Origin: Nocardioides oceani
Lineage (GTDB): Bacteria; Actinomycetota; Actinomycetes; Propionibacteriales; Nocardioidaceae
Direction: 5' to 3'
Assembly (NCBI RefSeq): GCF_030412965.1
Contig: NZ_JAUHJQ010000015.1
Coordinates: forward strand, 1 to 41,031
Length of the DNA stretch: 41,031 nucleotides
Shown here: piece by piece, positions 27,854 to 36,085 of the stretch
Position numbering within the stretch: position 1 is the stretch's first letter
How the letters are laid out: each line of letters opens with the position of its first letter
The notes under the pieces: model-generated
Told to the model about the DNA's origin: nothing
Databases searched by the model: none
Seen by the model: the letters and a program-made list of their open reading frames with translations, nothing else
Made by a program: the position numbers and the translations under genes

Positions 27854-30069
27854 CGGGGCACCCGCGGCAGTCCGAGGCCGAACATCGCGATCAGCTCGCG
27901 CTGCACCTCCTGGACCCCACCACCGAAGGTGAGTACGAGGTTCCGCTTGGCCTGCGCGTCGAGGTACTCCACCAGGTGGCGGGTCTCGGCCTCCGACGGG
28001 TCGCCGTACCGGTGCACGATCCGGGTCAGGTCGTCGGCGAGGTGCTGGACCTGGTCGGCGGCGAAGACCTTCGACGACGACGCGTCGCCCACGGAGATCT
28101 CGCCGGTGGCCGCGGCGCGCGCGACCTCCCAGTTGAGCAGCTCGTTGACGCGGAACACCGCGGTCGCCCGGCCCATCGCCTCCACCACGTCGGGGTGGTC
28201 GGCGACGCCTGCCTTGGTGGCCCAGTCCAGGACCCGGTCGCGCAGCCCCTCGATGCGCCCCGCCGGGCCGAGCATGACCCGCTCGTGGTTGAGCTGGGTG
28301 GTGATCAGCTTCCAGCCCCGGTTCTCCTCGCCCACCAGCATGTCGACGGGCACGCGGACGTCGTTGTAGTACGTCGCGTTGACGTGGTGGCTGCCGTCGG
28401 CGGTGATGATCGGCGTGAAGGAGTAGCCGGGGTCGGTCGTGTCGACGATGAGGATCGAGATGCCCTTGTGCTTCGGGGCGTCGGGATCGGTGCGCACCGC
28501 CAGCCACACGTAGTCGGCCTGGTGCCCGCCCGTGGTCCACAGCTTCTGCCCGTTGACGACGTAGTGGTCGCCGTCGCGGCGGGCGGTCGTGCGCAGCGAG
28601 GCGAGGTCGGTGCCGGCGTCGGGCTCGGAGTAGCCGATCGCGAAGTGGACGTCGCCCTCGAGGATCCGCGTGAGGAAGAGGTCCTTCTGCTTCTGCGTGC
28701 CGTAGCGGATCAGCGTCGGCCCGACCGTCTGCAGCGTCACGGCCGGCAGGTGCACGTCGGCGCGCTGCGCCTCGTTGGCGAAGATCGTCTGCTCGACCTC
28801 GCCGAGCCCGTGGCCGCCGTACTCCCGCGGCCAGCCGATGCCCATCCAGCCGTCGGTGCCCATCTGCCGCACGACGCGCTGGTAGGTCGGCCCGTGCCGG
28901 TCCTTGCCCATGTCGAGGTGGGCGTCCTGGTCGGCGAGGTTGGTGAAGTAGGCCCGCAGCTCGGCCTTCAGCGAGCGCTGGTCCGCGCTGAGCTCGAGGT
29001 TCTTGGTGGTCGGGTCCTCGACCCGGACCGCCTCGGGCCGCGTGTCGAGGGCGTGGACGACGTCCATGACCCACGAGAAGTAGTGGTGCATCGGGTAGGT
29101 CTCGTCGACGCCCATCCCGCCGTGCAGGTGGTGGCAGGTGCGCATCGCGCGCGGCGCCTCGGCCGAGATCCAGTACGCCGCGACGGCGAGGTCGTCGGTG
29201 ACGTCGAGGCCCTGCTCGACCCGCCAGGCGGCGTTGGCCGCCGCCAGGTCGGCGAGCCGCGAGGTGATGTAGACGTCGGCGACCTGCATCGCGACGGCCT
29301 GGAACTCCGCGAGGGAGCGGCCGAACTGCGTGCGGCCCTTGACGTACGCCGCGGTCAGGTCGCGCGCGCCGGCGACGACGCCCGCGGCGGTCAGCACCAG
29401 GCCGGCCACGGCGTGCTCGCGCAGCGCCCGGGCCGCGTCCGCCCCACCGACGAGCTCGGCCGGTGCGCCGTCGAGGACGACGGTGTGCTCGGGGATCCGG
29501 GCCGACGAGGGTGACTCGACCAGCTCGACGCCGGGGCCCTGCGGGTCGACGAGCACCAGGACCGGCTCGCCGCCGGGCCCGCTGGCGGTCACGAGCAGGC
29601 GGCCCGCGGCGTCGGCGTACGTGACGCCGACCTTGCGGCCGCTCACCGAGCCGTCGGCGTACGTCGTGGCGGGGGCGGCGGCCGAGCCGAGCGCGGCCCC
29701 GACCTCGCGGATCGCCGGGGTCAGCAGGACCTCGCCGGCGGCGACGCCCGGGAGGAGCGCCTGGCGCTGCTCGTCGGTGCCGTGGGCGGCCAGGACGAGC
29801 GCGCCGCAGCACAGCGTCTCCCAGACCGGGAGGTGGCGGGCGCGGGTCCCGGTCTCGCGCAGGAGCACCGCGACCTCGGCGAGGCCGAGGCCCTCGCCGC
29901 CGTGCTCGGTCGGCACCGGCAGCGCGGTGAGGCCGTTGGCCGCGAGCGCCGCCCAGTCCTCCCGCCAGCCGCCGCCGCCGCGCTCGAGCGCCTCGGTGAT
30001 GACCGACCGGACCGCGTCGAGCGACTCCGCCCGCTCCGCGTCCATCTCGGTGTAGCCGTCCGTGCCCAC
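27850..30069 (-). CDS. Fused steroid acyl-CoA dehydrogenase (ChsE1-ChsE2 in one chain)
   Basis: This 739-residue protein has two acyl-CoA dehydrogenase modules. Residues ~1-365 match FadE28/ChsE1, with the late conserved HHLHGGMGVDETYPMHHYFS. Residues ~366-739 match FadE29/ChsE2, with MGKDRHGPTY, GWPREYGGHGLG, HFAIGYSEPDAGTDLASLRT, ATYYNDVRVPVDMLVGEE and the end NLVLTFGGGVQEV. In M. tuberculosis these are two genes (Rv3544c, Rv3543c) making an alpha2beta2 enzyme that dehydrogenates 3-oxo-4-pregnene-20-carboxyl-CoA. A fused FadE34-type enzyme is the alternative, but the ChsE2-like end and the operon favour ChsE. The start is GTG with GAGGAG seven bases upstream. A KstR box and TACAGT -10 lie in front. 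I could not place the catalytic base. Confidence 0.9.
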   Translation of the reverse strand: MGTDGYTEMDAERAESLDAVRSVITEALERGGGGWREDWAALAANGLTALPVPTEHGGEGLGLAEVAVLLRETGTRARHLPVWETLCCGALVLAAHGTDEQRQALLPGVAAGEVLLTPAIREVGAALGSAAAPATTYADGSVSGRKVGVTYADAAGRLLVTASGPGGEPVLVLVDPQGPGVELVESPSSARIPEHTVVLDGAPAELVGGADAARALREHAVAGLVLTAAGVVAGARDLTAAYVKGRTQFGRSLAEFQAVAMQVADVYITSRLADLAAANAAWRVEQGLDVTDDLAVAAYWISAEAPRAMRTCHHLHGGMGVDETYPMHHYFSWVMDVVHALDTRPEAVRVEDPTTKNLELSADQRSLKAELRAYFTNLADQDAHLDMGKDRHGPTYQRVVRQMGTDGWMGIGWPREYGGHGLGEVEQTIFANEAQRADVHLPAVTLQTVGPTLIRYGTQKQKDLFLTRILEGDVHFAIGYSEPDAGTDLASLRTTARRDGDHYVVNGQKLWTTGGHQADYVWLAVRTDPDAPKHKGISILIVDTTDPGYSFTPIITADGSHHVNATYYNDVRVPVDMLVGEENRGWKLITTQLNHERVMLGPAGRIEGLRDRVLDWATKAGVADHPDVVEAMGRATAVFRVNELLNWEVARAAATGEISVGDASSSKVFAADQVQHLADDLTRIVHRYGDPSEAETRHLVEYLDAQAKRNLVLTFGGGVQEVQRELIAMFGLGLPRVPR

Positions 30070-30103
30070 GCCGCGTCTCCTCGTCCTCGGTTCCCCACGA
30101 AAC

Positions 30104-30117
30104 TGTAACGTGTTCTA
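30104..30117. promoter_or_regulatory. KstR-type operator in front of the chsE operon
   Basis: TGTAACGTGTTCTA fits TNNAACNNGTTNNA at all fixed positions. On the minus strand it overlaps TACAGT, giving a leader of roughly 25 bases to the chsE GTG. It is 35 bases from the start of chsE and 36 from the divergent alpha/beta hydrolase. The surrounding 23 bp (30120 to 30098, minus strand) differ from the kstD promoter at only two positions. Confidence 0.85.
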
Positions 30118-30152
30118 GCACAGGTCGACCGAGTCGCGAGGAGGCGATCGTC

Positions 30153-31046
30153 GTGGCTCTGCCCTCTCCCCGCAGCGCGCTCCGCCGGGTCTACATGCCG
30201 TGGGCCCGGATCCCGGACGGGCGGGTCGTGGAGCTGCCCGGCCGCGGCTCGACGTACGTCACCGACACGCCTGGCCCGTCGGCGGGCTCGACGCCGCTGG
30301 TGCTGCTCCACGCGCTCGGCTGCACGGGGCTGCTCACCTGGTATCCGGCGGTCGAGGCGCTCTCCCGCCGCTTCCGCGTGATCACCCTCGACCAGCGGTG
30401 GCACGGCCAGGGCATCCGCAGCGACGAGTTCTCCCTGCGCGACTGCGCCGACGACGTCGCCGCGCTGTGCGACGTGCTGGGCCTGGACCGGGTCGTCGTC
30501 GGCGGCTACTCCATGGGCGGCGTCGTCGCCCAGCGGGTCTGGCGCCAGCATCCGGACCTGGTGGCCGGGCTGGTGCTGGCCGCGACGAGCGACCGGTTCC
30601 GCAACAACCCGGTCGAGCAGGGGTTCTTCGCCGGGATGGGCGCCACGATGCTCGCCGCCCGCGGCATCTCGCGCTCCCGCACCGCCGTCCGCGCCGCCCG
30701 GAACGCGACCGGGCTCCGGCCCACCGACATCCACGACTGGGCGCTGCGGGAGCTGCGCAGCACCAGTCCCTGGGCGGTCGGCCAGGCGCTCAGCGCGCTC
30801 GGCAACCATCACTCCCAGCCGTGGCTGGGCCGCATCGACGTCCCCACCGCGGTGGTGGCGACCCTCGGTGACCGGGTGATCCCGGTCGACCGCCAGCTCG
30901 CGCTCGCGCGCCGCATCCCCGGCGCGACCGTCCACGAGGTCCCCACCGGGCACGCCGGCTGCGTGCTCCAGGCGGAGGTCTTCGTCCCCCGGTTCCTCGA
31001 GGCCGCCGCCACGGTCGACGCCCGCCGGCGCGACTTCAGCCGCTGA
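30153..31046 (+). CDS. Alpha/beta hydrolase divergent from the steroid operon
   Basis: This 297-residue serine hydrolase has VLLHALGCTGLLTWYPAVEAL as its oxyanion segment, VVGGYSMGGVVAQR with the nucleophile Ser in GYSMGG, LGDRVIPVD with the likely Asp, and TGHAGCV with the His. The N-terminal ~20 residues are basic and without a signal peptide. The start is GTG, eight bases after GAGGAGG. It shares the KstR operator region with chsE, so it may hydrolyse a steroid ester, lactone or CoA thioester, but family members are too diverse for a substrate call. Not HsaD: the ring-cleavage partners are not here. Confidence 0.85.
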   Translation: MALPSPRSALRRVYMPWARIPDGRVVELPGRGSTYVTDTPGPSAGSTPLVLLHALGCTGLLTWYPAVEALSRRFRVITLDQRWHGQGIRSDEFSLRDCADDVAALCDVLGLDRVVVGGYSMGGVVAQRVWRQHPDLVAGLVLAATSDRFRNNPVEQGFFAGMGATMLAARGISRSRTAVRAARNATGLRPTDIHDWALRELRSTSPWAVGQALSALGNHHSQPWLGRIDVPTAVVATLGDRVIPVDRQLALARRIPGATVHEVPTGHAGCVLQAEVFVPRFLEAAATVDARRRDFSR

Positions 31047-31065
31047 CACCCGCCAGGATGCGGGC

Positions 31066-31329
31066 GTGCCCGCCTACCTCGCCTGGACCGCCGCGCCGCC
31101 CGTCGACCTCGAAGGCCCCTGGACCGAGGCCCGCTCGGCCGGCCCCGGCCTCTTCCTCATCGACAGCACCGAGCACCTCTCGGCGGTCTACCACGCGCTG
31201 AAGTGGTCCCTCCCCGACGACACCGCCCTCGTCGTCGTGCCGCTCCACGAGACCCCCAAGCTGCGCGGGCTGGCACCCGGCACGACGACGTGGCTGCGTG
31301 AGCGGACGGTGCGACCGGACCGGACGTGA
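31066..31329 (+). CDS. Conserved small protein, function unknown
   Basis: This 87-residue soluble protein begins MPAYLAWTAAPPVDLEGPW, continues FLIDSTEHLSAVYHALKWSLPDDTALVVVPLHETPKLRGL, split by a turn, and ends in an Arg-rich tail. The alternating strand/helix pattern and the conserved-looking YHALKW and LVVVPL segments make it a believable gene. The start is GTG with AGGATG-type sequence before it. It follows the hydrolase by 19 bases. I do not know its family. Confidence 0.65.
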   Translation: MPAYLAWTAAPPVDLEGPWTEARSAGPGLFLIDSTEHLSAVYHALKWSLPDDTALVVVPLHETPKLRGLAPGTTTWLRERTVRPDRT

Positions 31330-31384
31330 CCCGAGCTGCTGCCCGGCCGCGCCCGCACCAGCCGCCGGGACGCCGTCCCTGCGC

Positions 31385-32113
31385 TCAGCGCAGCCGGTCG
31401 AGGTCGCGCCGGACGTAGCGCAGGTGCGCCCACTCCTCCTCCAGGACCACGCGGAGGCAGTCGCCGACGGTGGGCGTCCAGTCCCCGCCCCACGGGTCCG
31501 CGCGCTCCTCGGCCAGGAGCTCGGGCGTCACGGTGGCCAGGACGTCGGTCACCACCTGCTGGCGCTCGGCGCGGACCGCGAGGACCTCGTCGTACGACGG
31601 CGGGTCGGTGCGGAAGGCCGAGGTGTCGACGCCCATCTCGGCGGCCCCGGTGAAGAGCTGGCCGATCTCGTGGAACGGCTGCGGCACCCCCACGACGGCG
31701 CCCCGGACCCACGCGTCGGTCGCCAGCACGAGGTGGCGCAGCGTCTGCGCCAGCGACCACTCGTCCGGCACGTGGGCGTCCACCAGCTTCGGCGGCGTGC
31801 CGGCCACGGTCTCCGCCCACGCGGCCTGGACCGCGACCCAGCCCTCGCGCAGGCCCTCGGGCGTCTGCGCCCGCTGGAGCTCGCGCCCCGGGAACCGCCG
31901 GTCGAGCTCGGCCTCGACCAGCGGCACCACGTCGACCCCGTTGACGAGCAGCCTGCCGGAGAACAGGTCGTGGCTGTCGATGTCGAGGCCGTCCACGTCG
32001 ACGCTGCGCATCACGACGCCGCGGACGTCGGAGAACCGCAGGGTGGCGCCTCTGAGGCTGGCCCGGACGAAGGTCGCACCCTCGAGCTCGTCGGTGCCGG
32101 AGAAGGTCGTCAT
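31385..32113 (-). CDS. DinB-superfamily protein with N-terminal pentapeptide-repeat stretch
   Basis: This 242-residue protein has residues ~8-45 reading as pentapeptide-like repeats (GATFVRASLRGATLRFSDVRG, split after RASLRG). A DinB four-helix bundle follows, with DEWSLAQTLRHLVLATDAWVRGAV and a later VLEEEWAHLRYVRRDL. His in TLRHL and the C-terminal EWAHLRY supply metal-ligand candidates of the DinB/MDMPI site. Such proteins are often thiol (mycothiol or bacillithiol) transferases or isomerases. It starts 13 bases after the DHFR-like gene stop and is likely co-transcribed with it. Confidence 0.8.
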   Translation of the reverse strand: MTTFSGTDELEGATFVRASLRGATLRFSDVRGVVMRSVDVDGLDIDSHDLFSGRLLVNGVDVVPLVEAELDRRFPGRELQRAQTPEGLREGWVAVQAAWAETVAGTPPKLVDAHVPDEWSLAQTLRHLVLATDAWVRGAVVGVPQPFHEIGQLFTGAAEMGVDTSAFRTDPPSYDEVLAVRAERQQVVTDVLATVTPELLAEERADPWGGDWTPTVGDCLRVVLEEEWAHLRYVRRDLDRLR

Positions 32114-32126
32114 CGCAGGCGCCAGC

Positions 32127-32693
32127 TCAGCGGCGCACGTCGGCGACGATCTTGGTGATGCCGTTGCCGTAGGTCTCGGTCTCGCGGACCTCGAGCATCG
32201 TCTTGTCCTGGTCGGCGTCGCTGAAGAGCCGCTTGCCCGCGCCCAGGAGGACCGGGAACACCAGCAGGTGGTAGCGGTCGACCAGCCCGGCCTCGGCCAG
32301 GGCGTGGCCGAGGGTGGCGCTCCCGTGGACGATGAGCGGCCCGCCCTCGGTCTCCTTGAGGGCGGCGACGTCGTCGAGCGAGCCGAGGACGGTCGCCGGC
32401 CAGCGGGGGTCGTCACCGGTGAGCGTGGTGGAGACGACGTACCGCGGCATGGCGTTGTAGCCCGCGAAGTCCTCGGTCATCGTCGGCCACACCGGCGCGA
32501 ACGCCTCGTAGCTGCGGCGGCCCAGCAGCATCGCGCCGGCCTCGTCCTGCTCGCGGCCCTTGAGCTCGTAGGCCGCCGGGTCGAACTCGATGTCGGTGAA
32601 CGTCCATCCGGTGTTGCGGTAGCCGGGCTCTCCCCCGGGTGCCTCCATGACGCCGTCGAGGGACATGAAGGCGGTGACGATGAGCGTGCGCAC
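32127..32693 (-). CDS. Dihydrofolate-reductase-fold protein (RibD C-terminal type)
   Basis: This 188-residue protein opens VRTLIVTAFMSLDGVMEAPGG, has GAMLLGRRSYEAFAPVWP and RYVVSTTLTG. It ends with IVHGSATLGHALAEAGLVDRYHLLVFPVLLG, split at ALAEAG; this is the NADPH-binding pattern of the RibD_C/YyaP family. These proteins reduce unknown substrates; they are not the essential folate enzyme. The start is GTG with AGGAG six bases upstream. A second member of the same family lies at 34562. Confidence 0.9.
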   Translation of the reverse strand: MRTLIVTAFMSLDGVMEAPGGEPGYRNTGWTFTDIEFDPAAYELKGREQDEAGAMLLGRRSYEAFAPVWPTMTEDFAGYNAMPRYVVSTTLTGDDPRWPATVLGSLDDVAALKETEGGPLIVHGSATLGHALAEAGLVDRYHLLVFPVLLGAGKRLFSDADQDKTMLEVRETETYGNGITKIVADVRR

Positions 32694-32779
32694 GGTGGGC
32701 TCCTGCGGGGGTCGGTGACGGTTCGACCGCTTCGACCGCGGCCGCGTCCGATCCTCATCGGTCCCGACCCGCGACGGGG

Positions 32780-33772
32780 TCAGGCGCGCCCGCCGCCCGT
32801 CGGCTCCTGGCCGGCGCGGTCGACCACCGCACGCTCGAGGACGGCCGTGGCGCCGAACAGCGCGGGCTCCCCGTCGGCGCCGAGCAGGTAGTCCCGCGTC
32901 CCGAGCAGCTCCCCCGTCGTTGGCTCCAGCACCCACGGCACGCGCGCCCGGAACCGCTCGTCGGTGCGGCTGATGCCGACGCCGCGGCGGCCCAGCGCGT
33001 CCGTCGCACCCGGCTCCAGCACGACGCCCGGCAGGAGCCGCGCCGCGCGGAGCAGCGCGCCCGCGAGCTCGGGCGGCAGGATCGTCTCCCGCACCAGCGC
33101 GGTCATCAGGTCGAACACCGCCTGCTCCGGCTCCTGGCCGCCGACGGGCACGGCGAGCCCCTCGAGCTCGTCGAGCAGCCGGTCGGGATCGGTGGGGAGG
33201 GAGGCGAGCCAGGCGTACGTCGGCCGGCCGGCGCCCGCCGGGTCCGGCCCGACGGTCACGATCGGCCAGTCCTGGCCGTGCTCGCGGATGACGTCGTCGC
33301 GACCGCCGGCGCTGCTCGGGTCCTGGCCGGACCACACCTCCCGCTCGTGCGCCTCGCCCAGCCGGGGCGCGTGGCCGACAGCGCCCACGTTGGAGATCAC
33401 CGCGCTGCGGACGTAGACGAACTGGTCGCGGCCGACCACCGGGGCGGCCGCCCGGCCCGCGACGTCGGCGATGGAGAGCAGGCGCGCGGCCGCTGCCGGA
33501 GCCGCGGCGACCGGTCGCCGCTCGGGCTCGGTCGCCGTCGACGTACCGCCGGGCAGGGCCGTCGCCAGGAGGGCCACGACCGTGGCGACGCACGCGGCGA
33601 CGAGTGCCAGGGGCCCCGCGGTGGCGGCCACGGCGCGGCGGCGGTCCGAGCGCGCGACGGCGGCACGCGTCCGCAGCTCCAGCGCCCGCCGGTGCTCCCG
33701 CGACAGGACGATCGGCTGCGGCGGCGGGAGCTCGTCGCGCAGCTCGAGCAGGTGGGTGTCGTGCCGGTTCAT
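32780..33772 (-). CDS. CU044_5270-like membrane-anchored protein paired with an ECF sigma factor
   Basis: This 330-residue protein has a short cytosolic N-terminus (residues 1-45), one transmembrane helix (TAGPLALVAACVATVVALLATAL) and a large extracytoplasmic domain (QFVYVRSAVISNVGAV, PTYAWLASLPTDPDRLLDEL, VLEPTTGELLGTRDYLLG). This matches CU044_5270-family proteins that follow ECF sigma genes in actinomycetes. No zinc anti-sigma (HxxxCxxC) motif is seen, so sigma binding is inferred from coupling only: ATGA overlap with the sigma stop. What it senses is unknown. Confidence 0.82.
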   Translation of the reverse strand: MNRHDTHLLELRDELPPPQPIVLSREHRRALELRTRAAVARSDRRRAVAATAGPLALVAACVATVVALLATALPGGTSTATEPERRPVAAAPAAAARLLSIADVAGRAAAPVVGRDQFVYVRSAVISNVGAVGHAPRLGEAHEREVWSGQDPSSAGGRDDVIREHGQDWPIVTVGPDPAGAGRPTYAWLASLPTDPDRLLDELEGLAVPVGGQEPEQAVFDLMTALVRETILPPELAGALLRAARLLPGVVLEPGATDALGRRGVGISRTDERFRARVPWVLEPTTGELLGTRDYLLGADGEPALFGATAVLERAVVDRAGQEPTGGGRA

Positions 33773-34422
33773 CGCTGGCCTCCTCGGGAGTCATGGGTGC
33801 CGCGGGCCGTCGTCGCCGCAGCGGGGTCCCCCGGCGGCTCCCCCGGCAGCTTCCCCGGCTCGGTGGGTGCGCGCAGCCGGGTCCGGGCGCGCGAGAGGCG
33901 GGACCGGACGGTGCCGACCGGCACGCCGAGGGCCTCGGCGGCCTCGGCGTAGCTGAGCCCCGACCACACGCACAGGCCCAGCACCGTCGCCTCGTGCGCC
34001 GGGAGCAGGCGCACCGCCTCCGCCGCCCGGGCGAGCGCGGCGGCGTCGTCCAGGCGGCTGGCGGCCTCGTCGGCGAAGTCCTCGACGACGCCCGCCCCGG
34101 GGCCCTGGCGGTGGGCGAGGAAGCCGAGCCGGCGCCGGGCGCCGCGGCGTGCGTTCATCGACTGGTGGGCGGCGATGCCGAGCAACCACGGGCGGAGCGG
34201 GCGGTCGTCGTCGGCGATCCGCAGCCTCCCGCGCCAGGCGGCCAGGAAGGTCTCCGACGTCACGTCCTCTGCCGCGCTCCAGCTGCCCGTCAGCCGGTGC
34301 GCGAGGGTGAAGACCGCGTCCGCGTCGACCCGGAACAGCTCGGCGAAGGCATCCTGGTCGCCCGCACGCAGGGCTCGGCGCACCACCCGGGCGGGACGGT
34401 CGACGTCGGGTTCGTTGCTCAT
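33769..34422 (-). CDS. ECF RNA polymerase sigma factor
   Basis: This 217-residue sigma-70 family protein has region 2 in residues ~15-90 (DAFAELFRVDADAVFTLAHRLTGSWSAAEDVTSETFLAAWR, split at TLAHRL). Region 4 is in residues ~130-185 (LLPAHEATVLGLCVWSGLSYAEAAEALGVPVGTVRSRLSRAR, split at LCVWSG). A Pro/Gly-rich tail follows. It heads a two-gene unit with the membrane protein downstream, the usual layout for a sigma and its partner. ATG 34422 is chosen; an upstream in-frame ATG at 34488 lacks family sequence. Confidence 0.93.
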   Translation of the reverse strand: MSNEPDVDRPARVVRRALRAGDQDAFAELFRVDADAVFTLAHRLTGSWSAAEDVTSETFLAAWRGRLRIADDDRPLRPWLLGIAAHQSMNARRGARRRLGFLAHRQGPGAGVVEDFADEAASRLDDAAALARAAEAVRLLPAHEATVLGLCVWSGLSYAEAAEALGVPVGTVRSRLSRARTRLRAPTEPGKLPGEPPGDPAAATTARGTHDSRGGQR

Positions 34423-34561
34423 GCCCTCTACCTGTCCGCGGTCGCGTGCGGGTTCCCGGAGCTGCTGCCGGTCGGGACCGGGTGCCACGGCCGATGATTC
34501 TCGCGCGCTCGGGCGGTCCGACCGTCGGCGACCACCTGGACACCTGACGGAGGCACGACGG

Positions 34562-35125
34562 ATGAGGAAGCTGACCTACGGGCTGAACGCGAGCGTCGAC
34601 GGGTACGTCGCCGCGCCGGGCGGCGACCTCGGGTGGAGCGAGCCGAGCGACGAGCTGTTCGAGTGGTGGCTCGAGGAGGAGCGCGCGATCGACCTGCTGC
34701 TCTACGGGCGGGGGCTGTGGGAGTCGATGAGCTCCTACTGGCCCACCGGCGACCAGCAGCCGGGTGCCACCCCCGCGGAGGTCGACTTCGCGCGGAACTG
34801 GCGGGACACCCCCAAGCTGGTGTTCTCCTCCACGGTCGAGGAGGTCGACTGGAACACCCGCCTGGTCGCCGGAGACGCGGTCGCGGAGATCGCCCGGCTC
34901 AAGGCCGAGGACGGTGGGCCGATGAGGGTCGCCGGCGCGACGCTCGCCGCCTCGGTCGTGCGGGCCGGCCTGGTCGACGAGTACACCGTCGTCACGCACC
35001 CGGTCCTACTCGGCGGCGGCGCACCGCTCTTCGCCGCCCTGGACGGCTGGGTCGACCTCGAGCTCACCGAGACCCGCACGTTCCCCGGCGGGACGGTGCT
35101 GACGAGGTACGAGACGAAGCGCTGA
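34562..35125 (+). CDS. Dihydrofolate-reductase-fold protein (YyaP/RibD C-terminal type)
   Basis: This 187-residue protein begins MRKLTYGLNASVDGYVAAPGG and has LLLYGRGLWESMSSYW and PKLVFSSTVEEVDWNTRL. VAGATLAASVVRAGLVDEYTVVTHPVLLGGG, split at VVRAGL, completes the cofactor pattern. GGAGG is 9 bases before the ATG. It is divergent from the sigma gene and 1.9 kb from a paralogue at 32127. Substrate is unknown. Confidence 0.92.
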   Translation: MRKLTYGLNASVDGYVAAPGGDLGWSEPSDELFEWWLEEERAIDLLLYGRGLWESMSSYWPTGDQQPGATPAEVDFARNWRDTPKLVFSSTVEEVDWNTRLVAGDAVAEIARLKAEDGGPMRVAGATLAASVVRAGLVDEYTVVTHPVLLGGGAPLFAALDGWVDLELTETRTFPGGTVLTRYETKR

Positions 35126-35130
35126 CGGCG

Positions 35131-35376
35131 TCACCGATCAGGAGTCGCACCGGTCGTGGATGAACATCGTCCTCCCAGCGGCGGGCACCCGAGGAGTCGC
35201 ACGGGCGTCGTCAGGGTGTCCTCCCCGCGGGCCACCCCCAGGTCGACGGGCGGGACGACGTGCCCCGGGCCGGTCCCGCCGACGGCCGGCACCGGCTCCG
35301 CCTCGGGCGCGCCGCCCGCGCTGCACCCCAGGACCAGCGAGGAGCACAGGAGCGCCGTGGCGGCGGAGGTCCGCAT
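35131..35376 (-). CDS. Small predicted lipoprotein
   Basis: This 81-residue protein has a clear lipoprotein signal, MRTSAATALLCSSLVLGCSAGG, split here as MRTSAATALLCSS and LVLGC, with Cys17 as the lipid site. A Pro/Gly-rich extracytoplasmic part has two later cysteines (LLGCPPLGGRC). GAGG lies five bases before the ATG. It converges with the DHFR-like gene, five bases between stops, and fills a stretch that otherwise seems empty. No family is recognised. Confidence 0.65.
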   Translation of the reverse strand: MRTSAATALLCSSLVLGCSAGGAPEAEPVPAVGGTGPGHVVPPVDLGVARGEDTLTTPVRLLGCPPLGGRCSSTTGATPDR

Positions 35377-35438
35377 GCGCCTCGGACGGCGCGACACCCG
35401 TGACGGGTCCGACGCCGGCCTGCGACAGGCCCGCCCCA

Positions 35439-35479
35439 CGACCGGCTGCGACCGGCTGCGACCGGCTAGCGTCCGGACG
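35439..35479 (+). promoter_or_regulatory. Triplicated 10-bp repeat running into a -10 box
   Basis: CGACCGGCTG occurs three times head to tail (35439-35468), the last ending CTA. That A is part of TAGCGT (35467-35472), a -10 hexamer seven bases before the GTG of the P-loop protein. The transcript would be leaderless. The 10-bp period puts each repeat on the same helix face, as for a repeated protein site. Confidence 0.5.
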
Positions 35480-36031
35480 GTGGCCCGGCTCCTCCACCTC
35501 AACGGCCCGCCGGGGATCGGCAAGTCCACGATCGCGCGCCGGTACGCGGATGCCCATCCGGGCGTCCTGAACTGCGACATCGACGTCCTGCGGACCATGG
35601 TCGGCGGCTGGACCGCCGACTTCGCGCAGGCCGGCGCACTCATCCGCCCGGCGGCCCTGGCGATGATCGGCGCCTACCTCGCGCAGGGCCGCGACGTGGT
35701 GCTGCCGCAGATGCTGGTCGACCCGGCCGAGCTCGCCCGCTTCGAGCGCTGCGCCGTCGATGCCGGGGCGCACCTCGTCGAGCGTTGGCTCATGGACACA
35801 CCGGACGGCGCCGTACGTCGCTTCCACGGACGCGGCTGCGGGAGCGACCCCGACCCGTGGCACGAGCGGGTCCGCACGATCGTGACCGCGCAGGGCGGCG
35901 ACGACCTGCTGCTCCGCTACCACGACTCCCTCCGCCGGCTGCTCGCCGACCGGCCCGGCGCCGTGGTGGTCCCGAGCGTCGACGGAGCCGTCGACGAGAC
36001 CTACCGGGCACTCGTCGACTCGCTGCCGTGA
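35480..36031 (+). CDS. P-loop kinase-like ATPase
   Basis: This 183-residue protein has Walker A GPPGIGKST (residues 9-17) right at the N-terminus. NCDIDVLRTMVGGW follows, an Asp acceptor-side segment as in gluconate/APT-type or Zeta-like kinases, then VVLPQMLVDPAEL as the second strand. A basic lid lies in RRFHGRG, and SLRRLLADRPGAVVV is near the end. Small phosphotransferases of this type act on sugars, nucleosides or antibiotics; the substrate is not readable. GTG 35480 is supported by the TAGCGT -10 just upstream. Confidence 0.78.
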   Translation: MARLLHLNGPPGIGKSTIARRYADAHPGVLNCDIDVLRTMVGGWTADFAQAGALIRPAALAMIGAYLAQGRDVVLPQMLVDPAELARFERCAVDAGAHLVERWLMDTPDGAVRRFHGRGCGSDPDPWHERVRTIVTAQGGDDLLLRYHDSLRRLLADRPGAVVVPSVDGAVDETYRALVDSLP

Positions 36032-36085
36032 CGGCCGTGGAGCGAGCTCCCGGTTCGACCCGCCACCAGGGTGGCCGAGCGTCCG

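Noticed and set aside
27854..30121. Upstream part of a 928-codon frame continuous with the small hot-dog gene
   Set aside because: It is a shadow of the ChsE fusion gene in another frame. Only the last 172 codons have family sequence, and they have their own ATG.
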